A program made the position numbers and the translations under genes. Positions 25,469-33,735 of a DNA stretch of 64,000 bases are shown here, in pieces. The stretch covers positions 62,001 through 126,000 of the forward strand of contig NZ_QYTW02000007.1 in the NCBI RefSeq assembly GCF_003605405.2, read 5' to 3'. Below the pieces are notes generated by a model, which ran no database searches, was not told where the DNA came from, and saw only the letters and a list, made by a program, of their open reading frames with translations. The first letter of the stretch is position 1. The number at the start of each line of letters is the position of its first letter. This DNA is from Siminovitchia terrae. Its GTDB lineage: Bacteria > Bacillota > Bacilli > Bacillales > Bacillaceae_C.

Positions 25469-25664
25469 TTTAACTTCATTCAGCAGAAATCTCCCACTAC
25501 TATAAGTGGTGAGATGAATGCATATTGGTAATCCATTCAGTGGGGGTTCAAACCCCAGCTGAATAAAGTCAAAGCCTCCGGCGGATGCTACAGATTTTCA
25601 GCGGAAATTTATCGAGCGGAGGCTCGATAAAATCTGGGCGCAAATACGCCAAGGCGCATTTGAT
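25469..25664 (+). repeat. Structured ~195-bp repeat, copy 1 (upstream of MerR-type remnant)
   Basis: Begins TTTAACTTCATTCAGCAGAA. Hairpin 1 is CCCACT/AGTGGTGAG; hairpin 2 is ATTCAGTGGGG-TTCAAA-CCCCAGCTGAAT. A CAGATTTT...AAAATCTG stem encloses TTTATCGAGC/GCTCGATAAA, and the end hairpin is CAAATACGCC-AA-GGCGCATTTG. Copies 2 and 3 are at 49990-50181 and 58367-58548, a fragment at 63116-63160. Copies 1 and 2 stop 15-20 bases before a gene's ribosome site. Confidence 0.8.
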
Positions 25665-25691
25665 AGTAATTTATAACAGGAGGTGATTGTT

Positions 25692-26317
25692 ATGCTTTCA
25701 ATTGGTGAGTTCTCAAAAATATCACATCTCACTCTGAAGACGCTTTCTACTATGATGAAATTGGGCTATTAAAGCCCGCTTTCATATACGCTAAAAATTG
25801 CCATCGCTACTATAATTTCCCAATTAGAAACAGCTTTATTGATTACGCAATTAAAAACCTATTTATTTTCGCTTTTTTAGCTAATTGGGAGGATACCGAG
25901 TTTCTTAACTCTAAAATGTAAGCCAAACAAGAAAATCTAACACAACAGATAACATTTTATTCTTCTCTATTAAAAAAATTAAAGCTTGATATTCAACAGT
26001 TAGATGAAGAGGAAAATATCATGGGTTACTTAGATCAGATTGAGATTAAACTTGTGAATCACTTAACCTATAATATATTATCTCAACGAAAACAAATTAA
26101 TACCGCTGATTTCCAAATACACTTTAATGAGTTTTTGTTTGAAAATTTATTACCTATTGCAAAACCACTTGCTATTTTCCATAGTTCAGAATATGTACCT
26201 GAAAATTATGATGTAGAAATTGCGATTCCCCTTGCAGAGCCCACAAATAAAACAAAAGTGTTTAATCCCGGCCTTTGCGCAATGGCTACGCTTATTGGTC
26301 TAATGGTGATGTTGTAA
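25692..26317 (+). pseudogene. MerR-family multidrug regulator (BltR/BmrR-like), decayed
   Basis: GGAGGTG precedes ATG 25692 and the frame begins MLSIGEFSKISHLTLK, the winged-helix start of MerR regulators. After a frameshift it continues YYDEIGLLKPAF, then a coiled-coil region (KLKLDIQQLDEEENIMGYLD) and an effector-domain stretch (NHLTYNILSQRKQINTADFQ) of the GyrI-like kind. Stops at about 25920 and several indels break it. Intact relatives (~270 residues) activate efflux genes on binding lipophilic drugs. No efflux gene adjoins it. Confidence 0.65.
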
Positions 26318-26341
26318 AAATGAAGGGGTTAATTGATACTT

Positions 26342-26512
26342 TCAGATGCTGTGTTGGTGGATGGAGAATCTTATTTCAAATAAATTCAAAATGCGAATTC
26401 TAGTTGGACCGCTCAATGTTTTAAACGTTTGAGAAACGACAAACAACGTTTCTTCATCCAAATCCTGAACTCCTTCATTAAATATCCCTCCATGTTTCTG
26501 TTCTTCGCTCAT
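26342..26512 (-). pseudogene. ArsR/SmtB-family (CzrA-like) metalloregulator, 5' fragment
   Basis: ATG 26512 with AGGGGGC upstream begins [20 protein letters not shown] and continues [20 protein letters not shown], the start of a CzrA/SmtB repressor including the SxPTRxxIL helix. After LNLF the frame is unrelated and stops, so the DNA-recognition helix and metal sites are lost. Intact homologues repress Zn/Co/Cu efflux genes. The operator in front of it (26545-26564) survives. Confidence 0.7.
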
Positions 26513-26544
26513 CATTTGCCCCCTATAAAACACTAAGAATGAAT

Positions 26545-26564
26545 ATATGAGTATATATCCATAT
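26545..26564 (-). promoter_or_regulatory. CzrA/ArsR-type operator
   Basis: ATATGAGTATATATCCATAT is a near-perfect inverted repeat (ATATG-N2-TATATA-N2-CATAT) of the type bound by CzrA-like repressors, 33 bases before the truncated repressor's start. Confidence 0.55.
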
Positions 26565-26788
26565 ATAGATTATTGTTTTCTTCATTGAATGTTAATCAAA
26601 AAATTTCGGAGTCATTTCATGTTTAATTGCGTTTGACAATTGGAGTGAAACTCTATACTAACCCTTTTTTATTACTTAGTTAATGTATTTTTCCAGAAAC
26701 GATCTAATAATAAGAATGGATTTTATAGAGATAAATGACCTTTATTTTCAAGGTAAATTGATGATTTTGAAAAAAAGGCAAAAAGGAC

Positions 26789-26845
26789 TTGACAATAATC
26801 GATTACAAATGTAAACTTTATTTACGCTTACCGATTACGTTTGTA
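26789..26845 (+). promoter_or_regulatory. Copper operon promoter with two cop boxes
   Basis: TTGACA (26789-26794), a 17-base spacer and TAAACT (26812-26817) form the promoter. TACAAATGTA (26804-26813) lies over the spacer/-10, and TACGTTTGTA (26836-26845) between promoter and ribosome site; both fit the TACAnnTGTA box of CopY repressors. Copper binding to CopY should release them. Confidence 0.8.
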
Positions 26846-26864
26846 AACAAAGAAAGGTGTTGAG

Positions 26865-27326
26865 ATGATGAATACTGAAATTGATTCTAAAATTACCGTT
26901 TCTGAATGGGAAGTAATGCGTGTCGTTTGGGCACAAGGTAAAGTGACCAGTAAAGAAATTAGAGAAGTATTGCAACAAAAGAAGGATTGGAAGCCTGCAA
27001 CAACTAAAACTTTTATTGGAAGACTTGTAAAAAAAGGAATGCTTCATACAGAAACAGAAGGAAAGATGTATATTTATTCGGCCAATATAAATGAAAGTGA
27101 ATTTATCAAAAATACCCTTAATGAAATTTTTGAAAATATATGTGATAAAGACGTTGGTAACACAATAGTGAACTTAATTACAAAAGCAACGTTAAGTTTT
27201 AAAGATATAGAAAAAATGGAAAAGGCACTTGAAATGAAGAAAAAAGATGCAGTTGAGGAAGTCCCTTGCAGTTGTGTTCCTGGTCAGTGTAAATGTCAAG
27301 ATCATAACTGTTCATCAGGTCACTGA
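26865..27326 (+). CDS. copY: CopY/TcrY-type copper-responsive repressor
   Basis: A 153-residue BlaI/MecI/CopY-family repressor. Residues ~10-75 form the winged helix (VSEWEVMRVVWAQGKVTSKE, KPATTKTFIGRLVKKGM). The C-terminus bears the CxC-x5-CxC copper/zinc motif (CSCVPGQCKC), followed by a further CQDHNC-type pair. Zinc-bound dimers bind the cop boxes in front of the gene; Cu(I) displaces zinc and lifts repression. Head of copY-copZ-copA-glutaredoxin. AAAGGTG precedes a double ATG. CopY is more usual in lactic acid bacteria and enterococci; Bacillus normally uses CsoR, so this operon may have been acquired. Confidence 0.9.
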   Translation: MMNTEIDSKITVSEWEVMRVVWAQGKVTSKEIREVLQQKKDWKPATTKTFIGRLVKKGMLHTETEGKMYIYSANINESEFIKNTLNEIFENICDKDVGNTIVNLITKATLSFKDIEKMEKALEMKKKDAVEEVPCSCVPGQCKCQDHNCSSGH

Positions 27327-27367
27327 AATATCGCAGAAAATCAAAATGTGAAAAGGGAGTGAGAATC

Positions 27368-27583
27368 ATGAATAAAACAACCTTAAAAATTAAAGGGATG
27401 AGCTGTGCTCATTGTGTGAAAAAAATTGAAACAGCATTGCAAGATTTACAAGGTGTAGTAATGGCAAAAGTCAATTTAAAAAAAGAGATAGCCAAAGTTA
27501 AATATGATGAAACAGCTCAAACATTAGAAAGCTTAACCGCAGCTGTCAAAGAAATTGGATATGAAACAGAGCCTATTAAATAA
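27368..27583 (+). CDS. copZ: Copper chaperone CopZ (HMA domain)
   Basis: A 71-residue heavy-metal-associated domain with the MSCAHCVKKIE copper site (CxxC, residues ~13-16) and the typical beta-alpha-beta-beta-alpha-beta length. It carries Cu(I) to CopA and to the repressor. ATG 27368 is preferred over GTG 27359 because GGGAGTGA lies 5-6 bases upstream. Between copY and copA, in one operon. Confidence 0.9.
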   Translation: MNKTTLKIKGMSCAHCVKKIETALQDLQGVVMAKVNLKKEIAKVKYDETAQTLESLTAAVKEIGYETEPIK

Positions 27584-27600
27584 TGAAAGGGTGAATGATA

Positions 27601-30057
27601 GTGGCAACAAAAACATTTAATATAGAAGGTATGACTTGTGCATCATGTGTGCAGACAGTTGAAAAAGAAACGAAAAAATTGCCTGGCGTACAAGAATCTA
27701 ATGTAAACCTAGCTACTGAAAAATTAAATATCAGTTTTGACGAGAATGTAGTATCCGTACAAGATATCCAAGCAGCTGTAGATAAGGCCGGGTATAAGGC
27801 CTTGACAGATACGGAGCAGAAAACATTTGCTATAACAGGTATGACTTGTGCATCCTGTGTACAAAGCATTGAAAAAGCAACAAGAAAATTAGACGGAGTT
27901 ATGAGCTCTAATGTAAATCTGGCTACAGAAAAAATGACAATCGTGTATAATCCGACAGTCGTATCTGTGTCAGACATTACTCAAGCAGTATCAAATGCAG
28001 GATATGAAGCACATGAAGATATGGAAACATCTGATTCAACCAATGAAGAAAAAGATAAAAAACAAAAGAAAATAAAATCCATGTGGACACGATTTTGGAG
28101 TTCAGCAGTTTTCACCGTCCCATTGTTCTATATTTCGATGGGACACATGGTGGGCTTACCACTGCCAGAAATAATTGATCCAATGGTAAACCCTGAATGG
28201 TTTTCACTATTACAATTCATTTTAACGTTACCAGTTATGATTTTTGGCTGGAAGTTTTTCTCGGTAGGATATAAGACGTTATTTAGAGGACATCCCAACA
28301 TGGACTCATTGGTTGCGTTAGGGACCAGTGCTGCATTCGTCTACAGTTTTGGGGCGACAATCGCAATTTGGCTTGGACATTCCAGTTTCGCAGGAAATCT
28401 GTATTATGAGTCTGCAGCGGTAATCCTTACCCTAATTACATTGGGTAAATATCTTGAAGTTCGTTCCATGGGCAAAACATCAGAAGCCATTGAAAAATTA
28501 ATGGGATTAGCTCCCAAGAAAGCTATCGTTGTAAGAAATGAAAAAGAAGTAGAAATTTCTGTTGATGAAGTTGTTGTAGGTGATACCGTAATCGTTAAAC
28601 CTGGTGAAAAAATACCAGTTGATGGTGTTGTAGTAGAAGGAATAACATCTGTTGATGAATCCATGTTAACAGGGGAAAGTATTCCAGTAGAAAAGAATGC
28701 AGGCGATAATGTAATAGGTGCAAGTATCAATAAGAATGGTACAATCCGATATCAAGCAACCAAAGTAGGAAAAGATACAGCCTTATCACAAATCATTAAA
28801 TTGGTAGAAGATGCACAAGGCTCTAAAGCGCCGATTGCTAAAATGGCTGATACTATTTCAGGGTATTTTGTGCCGGTCGTTATTGTGATTGCTATTCTTT
28901 CTGGTTTGGCATGGTATTTTGGAGGACAAACGGGACTCTTTGCTTTAACAATTACCATTTCCGTTTTAGTTATTGCATGCCCATGTGCTCTTGGTCTAGC
29001 AACTCCAACTGCGATTATGGTTGGTACTGGTAAGGGTGCAGAAAATGGCGTATTAATTAAGAGCGGTGGAGCACTTGAAACAACCCATAAAGTTCAAACG
29101 ATTGTATTTGATAAAACAGGTACGATTACAGAGGGTAAACCTAAAGTTACAGACATTATCACTGTAAATGGAATCACAGAAGAAGAATTATTACAATTAA
29201 CTGCCTCTGCTGAAAAAGGTTCTGAGCACCCATTAGGTGAAGCAATTGTTAGGGGTGCAGAAGATAAAGGACTAGAATTTATGAAGTTAGAAAACTTCGA
29301 TGCTATTCCTGGACATGGAATTGAAGTAACTGTAGATGGCAAAACGGTGCTAGCAGGAAACAGGAAATTAATGGATGATCGCAACATTTCCTTAAGAAAA
29401 TTGGCAAGCACATCGGATGAGTTAGCCCTTCAAGGAAAAACTCCTATGTACATTGCTATTAATAACAAAATTGCTGGTATTATTGCGGTTGCCGATACAG
29501 TCAAGGAAAATAGCTTAAAAGCTATTGAAAAACTTCATAAGATGGGAATCGAAGTAGCGATGATCACAGGAGACAATAAAGGTACAGCTGAGGCTATTGC
29601 TAAGCAAGTCGGAATTGATCGTGTATTAAGTGAGGTATTACCAGAAGATAAAGCGAATGAAGTGAAAAAACTCCAAGCAGAAGGTAAGAAAGTGGCCATG
29701 GTTGGAGATGGTATCAATGATGCACCAGCTCTTGCACAAGCAGATATAGGGATAGCTATTGGTTCAGGGACGGATGTTGCCATGGAATCTGCAGATATTG
29801 TATTAATGAGAAGTGATTTAATGGATGTTCCAACAGCCGTGGAATTAAGTAAGTCTACGATTCGAAATATCAAACAAAACTTATTCTGGGCATTTGCATA
29901 TAACGTGCTAGGCATACCGTTTGCGATGGGAGTTATCCACCTCTTTGGTGGACCATTATTAAATCCAATGGTTGCTGGAGCTGCAATGAGTTTAAGTTCT
30001 GTTTCAGTATTAGTAAATGCTTTACGTTTAAAACGATTTAAACCATCAACGATTTAG
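27601..30057 (+). CDS. copA: Cu(+)-exporting P1B-type ATPase CopA
   Basis: An 818-residue copper efflux pump. Two N-terminal HMA domains each have MTCASCVQ (residues ~13 and ~81). Eight membrane helices follow; the metal-binding CPC is in [15 protein letters not shown], phosphorylation DKTGT in [13 protein letters not shown], the HP motif in GSEHPLG and the hinge [10 protein letters not shown]. The C-terminal membrane helices carry the NMxSS-like MSLSSVSVL element. Start at GTG 27601, with AAAGGGTGA upstream; ATG 27595 is too close. Complete and probably functional. It follows copZ by 18 bases. Confidence 0.95.
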   Translation: MATKTFNIEGMTCASCVQTVEKETKKLPGVQESNVNLATEKLNISFDENVVSVQDIQAAVDKAGYKALTDTEQKTFAITGMTCASCVQSIEKATRKLDGVMSSNVNLATEKMTIVYNPTVVSVSDITQAVSNAGYEAHEDMETSDSTNEEKDKKQKKIKSMWTRFWSSAVFTVPLFYISMGHMVGLPLPEIIDPMVNPEWFSLLQFILTLPVMIFGWKFFSVGYKTLFRGHPNMDSLVALGTSAAFVYSFGATIAIWLGHSSFAGNLYYESAAVILTLITLGKYLEVRSMGKTSEAIEKLMGLAPKKAIVVRNEKEVEISVDEVVVGDTVIVKPGEKIPVDGVVVEGITSVDESMLTGESIPVEKNAGDNVIGASINKNGTIRYQATKVGKDTALSQIIKLVEDAQGSKAPIAKMADTISGYFVPVVIVIAILSGLAWYFGGQTGLFALTITISVLVIACPCALGLATPTAIMVGTGKGAENGVLIKSGGALETTHKVQTIVFDKTGTITEGKPKVTDIITVNGITEEELLQLTASAEKGSEHPLGEAIVRGAEDKGLEFMKLENFDAIPGHGIEVTVDGKTVLAGNRKLMDDRNISLRKLASTSDELALQGKTPMYIAINNKIAGIIAVADTVKENSLKAIEKLHKMGIEVAMITGDNKGTAEAIAKQVGIDRVLSEVLPEDKANEVKKLQAEGKKVAMVGDGINDAPALAQADIGIAIGSGTDVAMESADIVLMRSDLMDVPTAVELSKSTIRNIKQNLFWAFAYNVLGIPFAMGVIHLFGGPLLNPMVAGAAMSLSSVSVLVNALRLKRFKPSTI

Positions 30058-30074
30058 TAAAGGGTGAGATTAGA

Positions 30075-30353
30075 ATGGGGGATAAGCTGGAACTGGAATT
30101 ATATACAAGACCAACATGTTCAGATTGCCAGGACGCAAAGAAATATCTAACTTCTAACAGAATCCATTATGCTGATAAAGATGTAAACAAAAATCCTAGC
30201 TTAGAGGAAGAATTAAAGAAGATATCTGGCACTCGAATCGTTCCGATGTTTGCTTTTTATAAAAAAGGATTATTCGGTAAAAGAAAGCTAGTCAAACATT
30301 TTATTGGTTTTGAAAATAATAAGGATGAAATAATAAGCATGTTAAAAAAATGA
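30075..30353 (+). CDS. Glutaredoxin-like protein of the copper operon
   Basis: A 92-residue thioredoxin-fold protein with the redox motif CSDC (in RPTCSDCQDAKKYL), the cis-Pro region TRIVPMFAF and a basic C-terminal part. It could reduce disulfides or bind Cu(I) during copper stress. It begins 18 bases after copA with GGGTGAG upstream of the ATG and is co-oriented, so it is probably the last gene of the operon. Confidence 0.8.
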   Translation: MGDKLELELYTRPTCSDCQDAKKYLTSNRIHYADKDVNKNPSLEEELKKISGTRIVPMFAFYKKGLFGKRKLVKHFIGFENNKDEIISMLKK

Positions 30354-30393
30354 ATGAAGAAAATCAGTAATTCTTTTCATCGTAATTAATAAT

Positions 30394-30413
30394 TACCCTA
30401 CCCCCGAAGGAAA
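30394..30413. promoter_or_regulatory. Degenerate CsoR-like box
   Basis: The complement of TACCCTACCCCCGAAGG plus three A resembles the GC-centred CsoR operator but has lost symmetry on one side. A TTGACT follows at once. Confidence 0.35.
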
Positions 30414-30510
30414 TTGACTATAATTTAAGGAGGTGGTGTAGAAAAGATTGATGAAGTTATGCTTTATAAAGGCTATATAATAGATAGCGTTTTTTAAAAC
30501 AAATCAATAA

Positions 30511-30530
30511 TACCTTACGGGGGTAAGGTA
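30511..30530 (+). promoter_or_regulatory. CsoR-type copper operator
   Basis: TACCTTACGGGGGTAAGGTA is almost perfectly palindromic around GGGGG and closely matches the CsoR site in front of Bacillus copZA. It lies about 30 bases before the second copZ-like gene. Confidence 0.75.
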
Positions 30531-30561
30531 ATTTTTTGAAAGTAAAAAAGGAGGAAATTAT

Positions 30562-30813
30562 ATGAAACAAGTAACACTTAATGTACAAGGGATGTCATGT
30601 GGATCTTGCGTGAATAAAATTGAGGGAAATGTAGGTAAATTAAATGGAGTTGAATCTGTCAAAGTCCTACTTTCTGAAGGTAAAGTTGATGTAACATTTG
30701 ATGAAAGCACAGTTGATTTGACTGTAGTTAAAGGTGCTATTAAAGATTCGGGTTATGAGGTTATGGAAGAACCTACTAAAGAAGATGGCCCTGGGTGCTC
30801 ATGCTGCCATTAA
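30562..30813 (+). CDS. Second CopZ-like copper chaperone with Cys-rich tail
   Basis: An 83-residue HMA protein: MSCGSCVNKIE copper site at residues ~11-17, normal domain length, then an added tail PTKEDGPGCSCCH that is not usual in CopZ and supplies three extra Cys and a His. GGAGG precedes the ATG. It has its own CsoR-type operator and a terminator directly after, so it is a separate transcription unit from copYZA. The csoR gene itself is not in the window. The tail could store or pass Cu(I). Confidence 0.85.
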   Translation: MKQVTLNVQGMSCGSCVNKIEGNVGKLNGVESVKVLLSEGKVDVTFDESTVDLTVVKGAIKDSGYEVMEEPTKEDGPGCSCCH

Positions 30814-30823
30814 TTATGAAAGG

Positions 30824-30853
30824 GTCGTGCTATTTCTAGCACGATCTTTTTTT
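30824..30853 (+). terminator. Terminator after the second copZ
   Basis: TCGTGCTA-TTTC-TAGCACGA followed by a run of T. Confidence 0.85.
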
Positions 30854-30916
30854 AGAATTATAGTTATTTGAGAAGAATTTGAAAAAGATGGGGACTTATT
30901 TAAGAAGATATACAGA

Positions 30917-31190
30917 ATGCACTGAGTATTCCCCTGGAAAAGGAGTTCAAACATTTTTCAAGATGTCTTGGTATCGCATTGTATAGCCCGTTTGATTTGT
31001 AATTCCATTAAATACATTTCTACACTCGGACAAGGATTTGTAGAGCATTAACACGGGCACTAAGAGAAGCATACTGTACCTCCAATCCAAGTCTAAAGCG
31101 CCTTTGAATTCTTCAAACAAGAATGGACGGCCTATCCAGGAGCCATTGACGTATGGGAGATAAATTTTGAACATTCGAGCAGATCTTTGA
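30917..31190 (+). mobile_element. Old IS256-family fragment
   Basis: Nearly identical to 1198-1470 (same mutated middle of the transposase, with the same stops), so both are copies of one already-dead sequence. It ends within the region corresponding to WERNFEH and passes straight into a PhzF-like gene remnant. Confidence 0.65.
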
Positions 31191-31587
31191 CACTTATTAA
31201 AGGTTTAGGTAAAGCACCTAAAGAGGTCTATAAATCAAGAGACTACATGGCAGTATTTGACACAGAACAGGATATTTTGGATCTTGAATAAAATATGGAT
31301 GAACTAAAAAAACTAGATGGTTCTGGGGTAATAGTAACAGCCGAAGGAAAAGAAGTAGATTTCGTATCAAGATTCTTTGCACCAAACGCAGGAGTAGATG
31401 AAGACCCAGTTACTGGCTCTGCTCATTGTACTTAGTTCCATATTGGAAGGATAAATTGAATAAAAATGAATTGATTGCATTGCAACTATCGGAAAGAAGC
31501 GGAAAGCTATATTGTACTGATTTAGGTGAAACAGTAAAGATGTCTGGAGAAGCTGTATCTTATTTAGAAGGATATATAAATGTTTAA
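31191..31587 (+). pseudogene. PhzF-family isomerase, 3' fragment
   Basis: Reads LGKAPKEVYKSRDYMAVFDT, then VDFVSRFFAPNAGVDEDPVT and GSAHC, the highly conserved C-terminal core of PhzF/YddE-type isomerases. A frameshift follows and the end is NKNELIALQLSERSGKLYCT to EGYINV. In-frame stops after LDLE and at HCT, and loss of the N-terminal half at the IS256 junction, make it dead. A CTAACGGGTGCG repeat half lies 21 bases after the stop. Confidence 0.7.
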
Positions 31588-31966
31588 AAATTAATAAACT
31601 TAATAAGCTAACGGGTGCGTTCGGATTATGAGGCAAACAAGCAATTCATGTGGGGACAAGACCTTGTGGATAAGCAGTGGGAACTAAAGTTACAAAATAT
31701 AAAAAAGAGCCAAAGTCTATTCTGTCAGAATACTAGTTTAAGGAGCTTTAAACCGGTGTGCCAAGCTGCACAAACAGCCAGCTGGATTTCGTAATGCGAA
31801 AATCAGTTATTTAGGATATCCGAACAATTTCGGTCTCCCTGTCAATTAATGTTCAATAATGGCGATTAATTACATTGGTTAAAATTTCCTTATTAGTGTA
31901 AAATATAGTTGGGGAACCAATTTGTCATTAAATAGGATGAATTTTCTACAGATTATTAGGAGAAAC
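31588..31966. other. ~380-bp stretch of unrecognised debris
   Basis: Contains a repeat half (CTAACGGGTGCG, 31607-31618) and short coding-like pieces around 31620-31840 that could not be assigned. No start, ribosome site or terminator is convincing. Confidence 0.3.
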
Positions 31967-32209
31967 ATGAGTGAAGTGAACAGCCAGAGTGTAGTTAAAG
32001 TTAATTACAAAGCCCTAGAGAAGTTATTGGAAGAACATGAGAGATTGTTGAATTATCATAAAGGTATTAATGATGAACATTTCACTCTTGAAGATGAAGA
32101 CTTAGAGCCATATGACAATGAAATGATGACTGTCAATTACAAGGCTGTATCAAGGTTGGTAGAGGAATACGAAAAGTTATTGGAGTTAATAAAAATCATA
32201 AAGAAGTAA
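31967..32209 (+). CDS. Small acidic protein with an internal duplication
   Basis: An 80-residue soluble, strongly charged protein of no recognised family. Two copies of one unit are visible: VVKVNYKALEKLLEEHERLL (residues ~8-27) and MTVNYKAVSRLVEEYEKLLE (~53-72), each an amphipathic helix after a short strand, joined by an acidic linker. It may dimerise or bind a partner. ATG 31967 is chosen because AGGAGAAAC precedes it; the frame is open further upstream without a ribosome site. A terminator follows 20 bases after the stop, so it is monocistronic. Confidence 0.6.
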   Translation: MSEVNSQSVVKVNYKALEKLLEEHERLLNYHKGINDEHFTLEDEDLEPYDNEMMTVNYKAVSRLVEEYEKLLELIKIIKK

Positions 32210-32228
32210 TATGAAGTCAATTCAATGG

Positions 32229-32255
32229 AGAGCACCTTAGTGGGTGCTCTTTTCT
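32229..32255 (+). terminator. Rho-independent terminator
   Basis: AGAGCACC-TTAGTG-GGTGCTCT followed by TTTCTTT. Confidence 0.75.
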
Positions 32256-32303
32256 TTAGGTAAATAGTTGGAGGAAAATATATCCTTTTGATTTGGAGAT
32301 ATA

Positions 32304-32522
32304 TTGATTTTACTAAATTTATCGATCTACTTGAGAACGAAACTTCGTTTCTTACAAGAGCAGATAAGTACGATAAACATCTGGCATCGTTTAGCGACCG
32401 ATTTTAAACCAACAAACCTTGACAATTTCATTCAGCAAGAAGTTACATTACAACAGCTTCCAGATGTTCTATCTATTTTACTGAAAGGGCAAGCAAAAGG
32501 AAGAATTCTTGTTTCATTATAA
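32304..32522 (+). pseudogene. Quinone oxidoreductase/acryloyl-CoA reductase (YhdH type), 3' fragment
   Basis: Frames read KLRFLQEQISTINIWHRLAT and DFKPTNLDNFIQQEVTLQQL followed by PDVLSILLKGQAKGR, the C-terminal segment of YhdH/AcuI-like medium-chain oxidoreductases (WxRLATDxKP...LKGQAxGR). The NADPH-binding and catalytic domains are missing and the first residues are frameshifted. Confidence 0.6.
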
Positions 32523-32743
32523 GTTGTTCGATTTCTGTAATAAGATTTCAACTAATGTCAAAAAAGCTACTATGCATAAATAGCGTAGTAGTTAGATTGC
32601 AACAAACTAAATTTTACAGAAATTGATCAATGTCAATATATAATATTAGTTTTTCATTATCGAATATTTTATTGAATCCTTGAAAATAAAGGGTTTTAAT
32701 AATCTAAAGAAGATTATATTGAGATCAACTTAATTTAAAACAA

Positions 32744-32774
32744 TAGACAAAGTCGAAAAAATCGACTTTGTCTA
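32744..32774. terminator. Perfect 13-bp hairpin
   Basis: TAGACAAAGTCGA-AAAAA-TCGACTTTGTCTA. The T tract is on the minus-strand side, so it could terminate leftward transcription; it separates the preceding remnant from the arsR unit. Confidence 0.5.
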
Positions 32775-32909
32775 CAATCTGTCCTAATCTACTTCATGAG
32801 GTTAAGTTTTTTAAGTTTTAATCAATTTTTCCACCTTAAGACGAACGGGTTAGTAATAAATGTTGTCTTATTTCCTTTGAAAATTCGTGTAATCCCTACA
32901 CCAAAATTA

Positions 32910-32972
32910 TTGACTTCAATTAATGATCATGCTATAATACTTTCATATTTCTATATATCTAGAAATATGAAA
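32910..32972 (+). promoter_or_regulatory. Promoter and palindromic operator of the arsR gene
   Basis: TTGACT (32910-32915), a 17-base spacer and TATAAT (32933-32938) are followed by the perfect inverted repeat TTTCATATTTCTA-TATATC-TAGAAATATGAAA (32941-32972) over the predicted start site. Its core ATATTTC...GAAATAT recurs in front of the MFS gene, implying one repressor for both. Confidence 0.8.
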
Positions 32973-32984
32973 GTGGTGATTAAT

Positions 32985-33263
32985 TTGAAAATGGATAATG
33001 ATATAAAACAAGCAATTGGTATTTTTAAAGCATTAGGTGAGGAAAACAGAATGAAAATAACTAAGATTCTTGTAACTGAAAACAACCTTTGTTGTACTGA
33101 AATATCAAGAGAACTGGAATCAATTGCGGGATCGACATTGTCTCATCATTTAAAAATCCTTACAGAATGTGGTATCCTAAGCACTTATAAAGATGGTACC
33201 TATAAGTACTATCAAGTAGATCATGAATTATTAAAGCGATTTGCTCCATTTGTTTTGGAGTAA
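32985..33263 (+). CDS. ArsR-family transcriptional repressor
   Basis: A ~92-residue winged-helix repressor: FKALGEENRMKITKILVTEN, the Cys pair in NNLCCTEISREL, the recognition helix SIAGSTLSHHLKILTECGIL and the wing YKDGTYKYYQVD. The LCCTEI Cys pair resembles the thiol-sensing motif of ArsR proteins. The start is TTG 32985 (GGTG six bases upstream) or ATG 32991. The promoter is covered by a palindrome, so it should repress itself and, through related boxes at 33272-33709, the efflux gene downstream. The inducer is unknown; the neighbours suggest a quinone-like or electrophilic drug. Confidence 0.85.
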   Translation: MKMDNDIKQAIGIFKALGEENRMKITKILVTENNLCCTEISRELESIAGSTLSHHLKILTECGILSTYKDGTYKYYQVDHELLKRFAPFVLE

Positions 33264-33271
33264 TTCGAATA

Positions 33272-33303
33272 GCATATATTTCGGTTTTTATCGAAATATA
33301 TGC
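33272..33303. promoter_or_regulatory. 12-bp-arm inverted repeat (ArsR-type box)
   Basis: GCATATATTTCG-GTTTTTAT-CGAAATATATGC, directly after the arsR stop. It is the first of four ATATTTCG/CGAAATAT boxes before the MFS gene. Confidence 0.65.
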
Positions 33304-33381
33304 TTACAAAATTATATTCTTTGTAATTCATAATGTATGAAGGAAGAATGTCATTACTTAAAACCATTTTTTAATTTTCTT

Positions 33382-33735
33382 GCGCTTTATATTTCGATGT
33401 ATATCGAAATATAATAAATATTTTGGAGGTAGTTATATTTAAGAGTAAAGTCTTTACTTAATCAAAAATATATTTTGTAATTCATGAATGCATGAGGAGT
33501 CATTTCTTATTACATTTCTTAGTTTATTTGCGCTTTATATTTCGATGTATATAGAAATATAATAAATATTTTGGAGGTAGTTATATTTAAGAGTAAAGTC
33601 TTTACTTAATCAAAAATATATTTTGTAATTCATGAATGTATGAGGAGTCATTTCTTATTACATTCCTTAGTTTATTTGCGCTTCTTATTTCGATGTATAT
33701 CAAAATGCAATAAATATTTTGGAGGTAGTTATATT
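33382..33735 (+). repeat. 148-bp tandem repeat of the MFS control region (2.4 copies)
   Basis: Units start at 33382, 33530 and 33678 (GCGCTT...). Each has a box TATATTTCGA-TGTATA-TCGAAATATA (33388-33413, 33536-33561, and a degraded one at 33684-33709) followed by TATTTTGGAGGTAG, a ribosome site. Only the last unit leads into the real TTG start. The region before 33382 resembles the second half of a unit, so a still older copy existed. Confidence 0.9.

Noticed and set aside
25469-25664. Omega-RNA (TnpB guide) or tRNA-like gene because of the TTCAAA-type loop
   Set aside because: The T-arm-like loop lacks the other tRNA arms, and no tnpB lies beside copies 1 or 3. Kept as a structured repeat of unknown role.
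33382-33735. CRISPR-like array
   Set aside because: There are only 2.4 units of 148 bp without variable spacers; it is a tandem duplication of a promoter region. No cas genes or short regular repeats were seen anywhere in the window.
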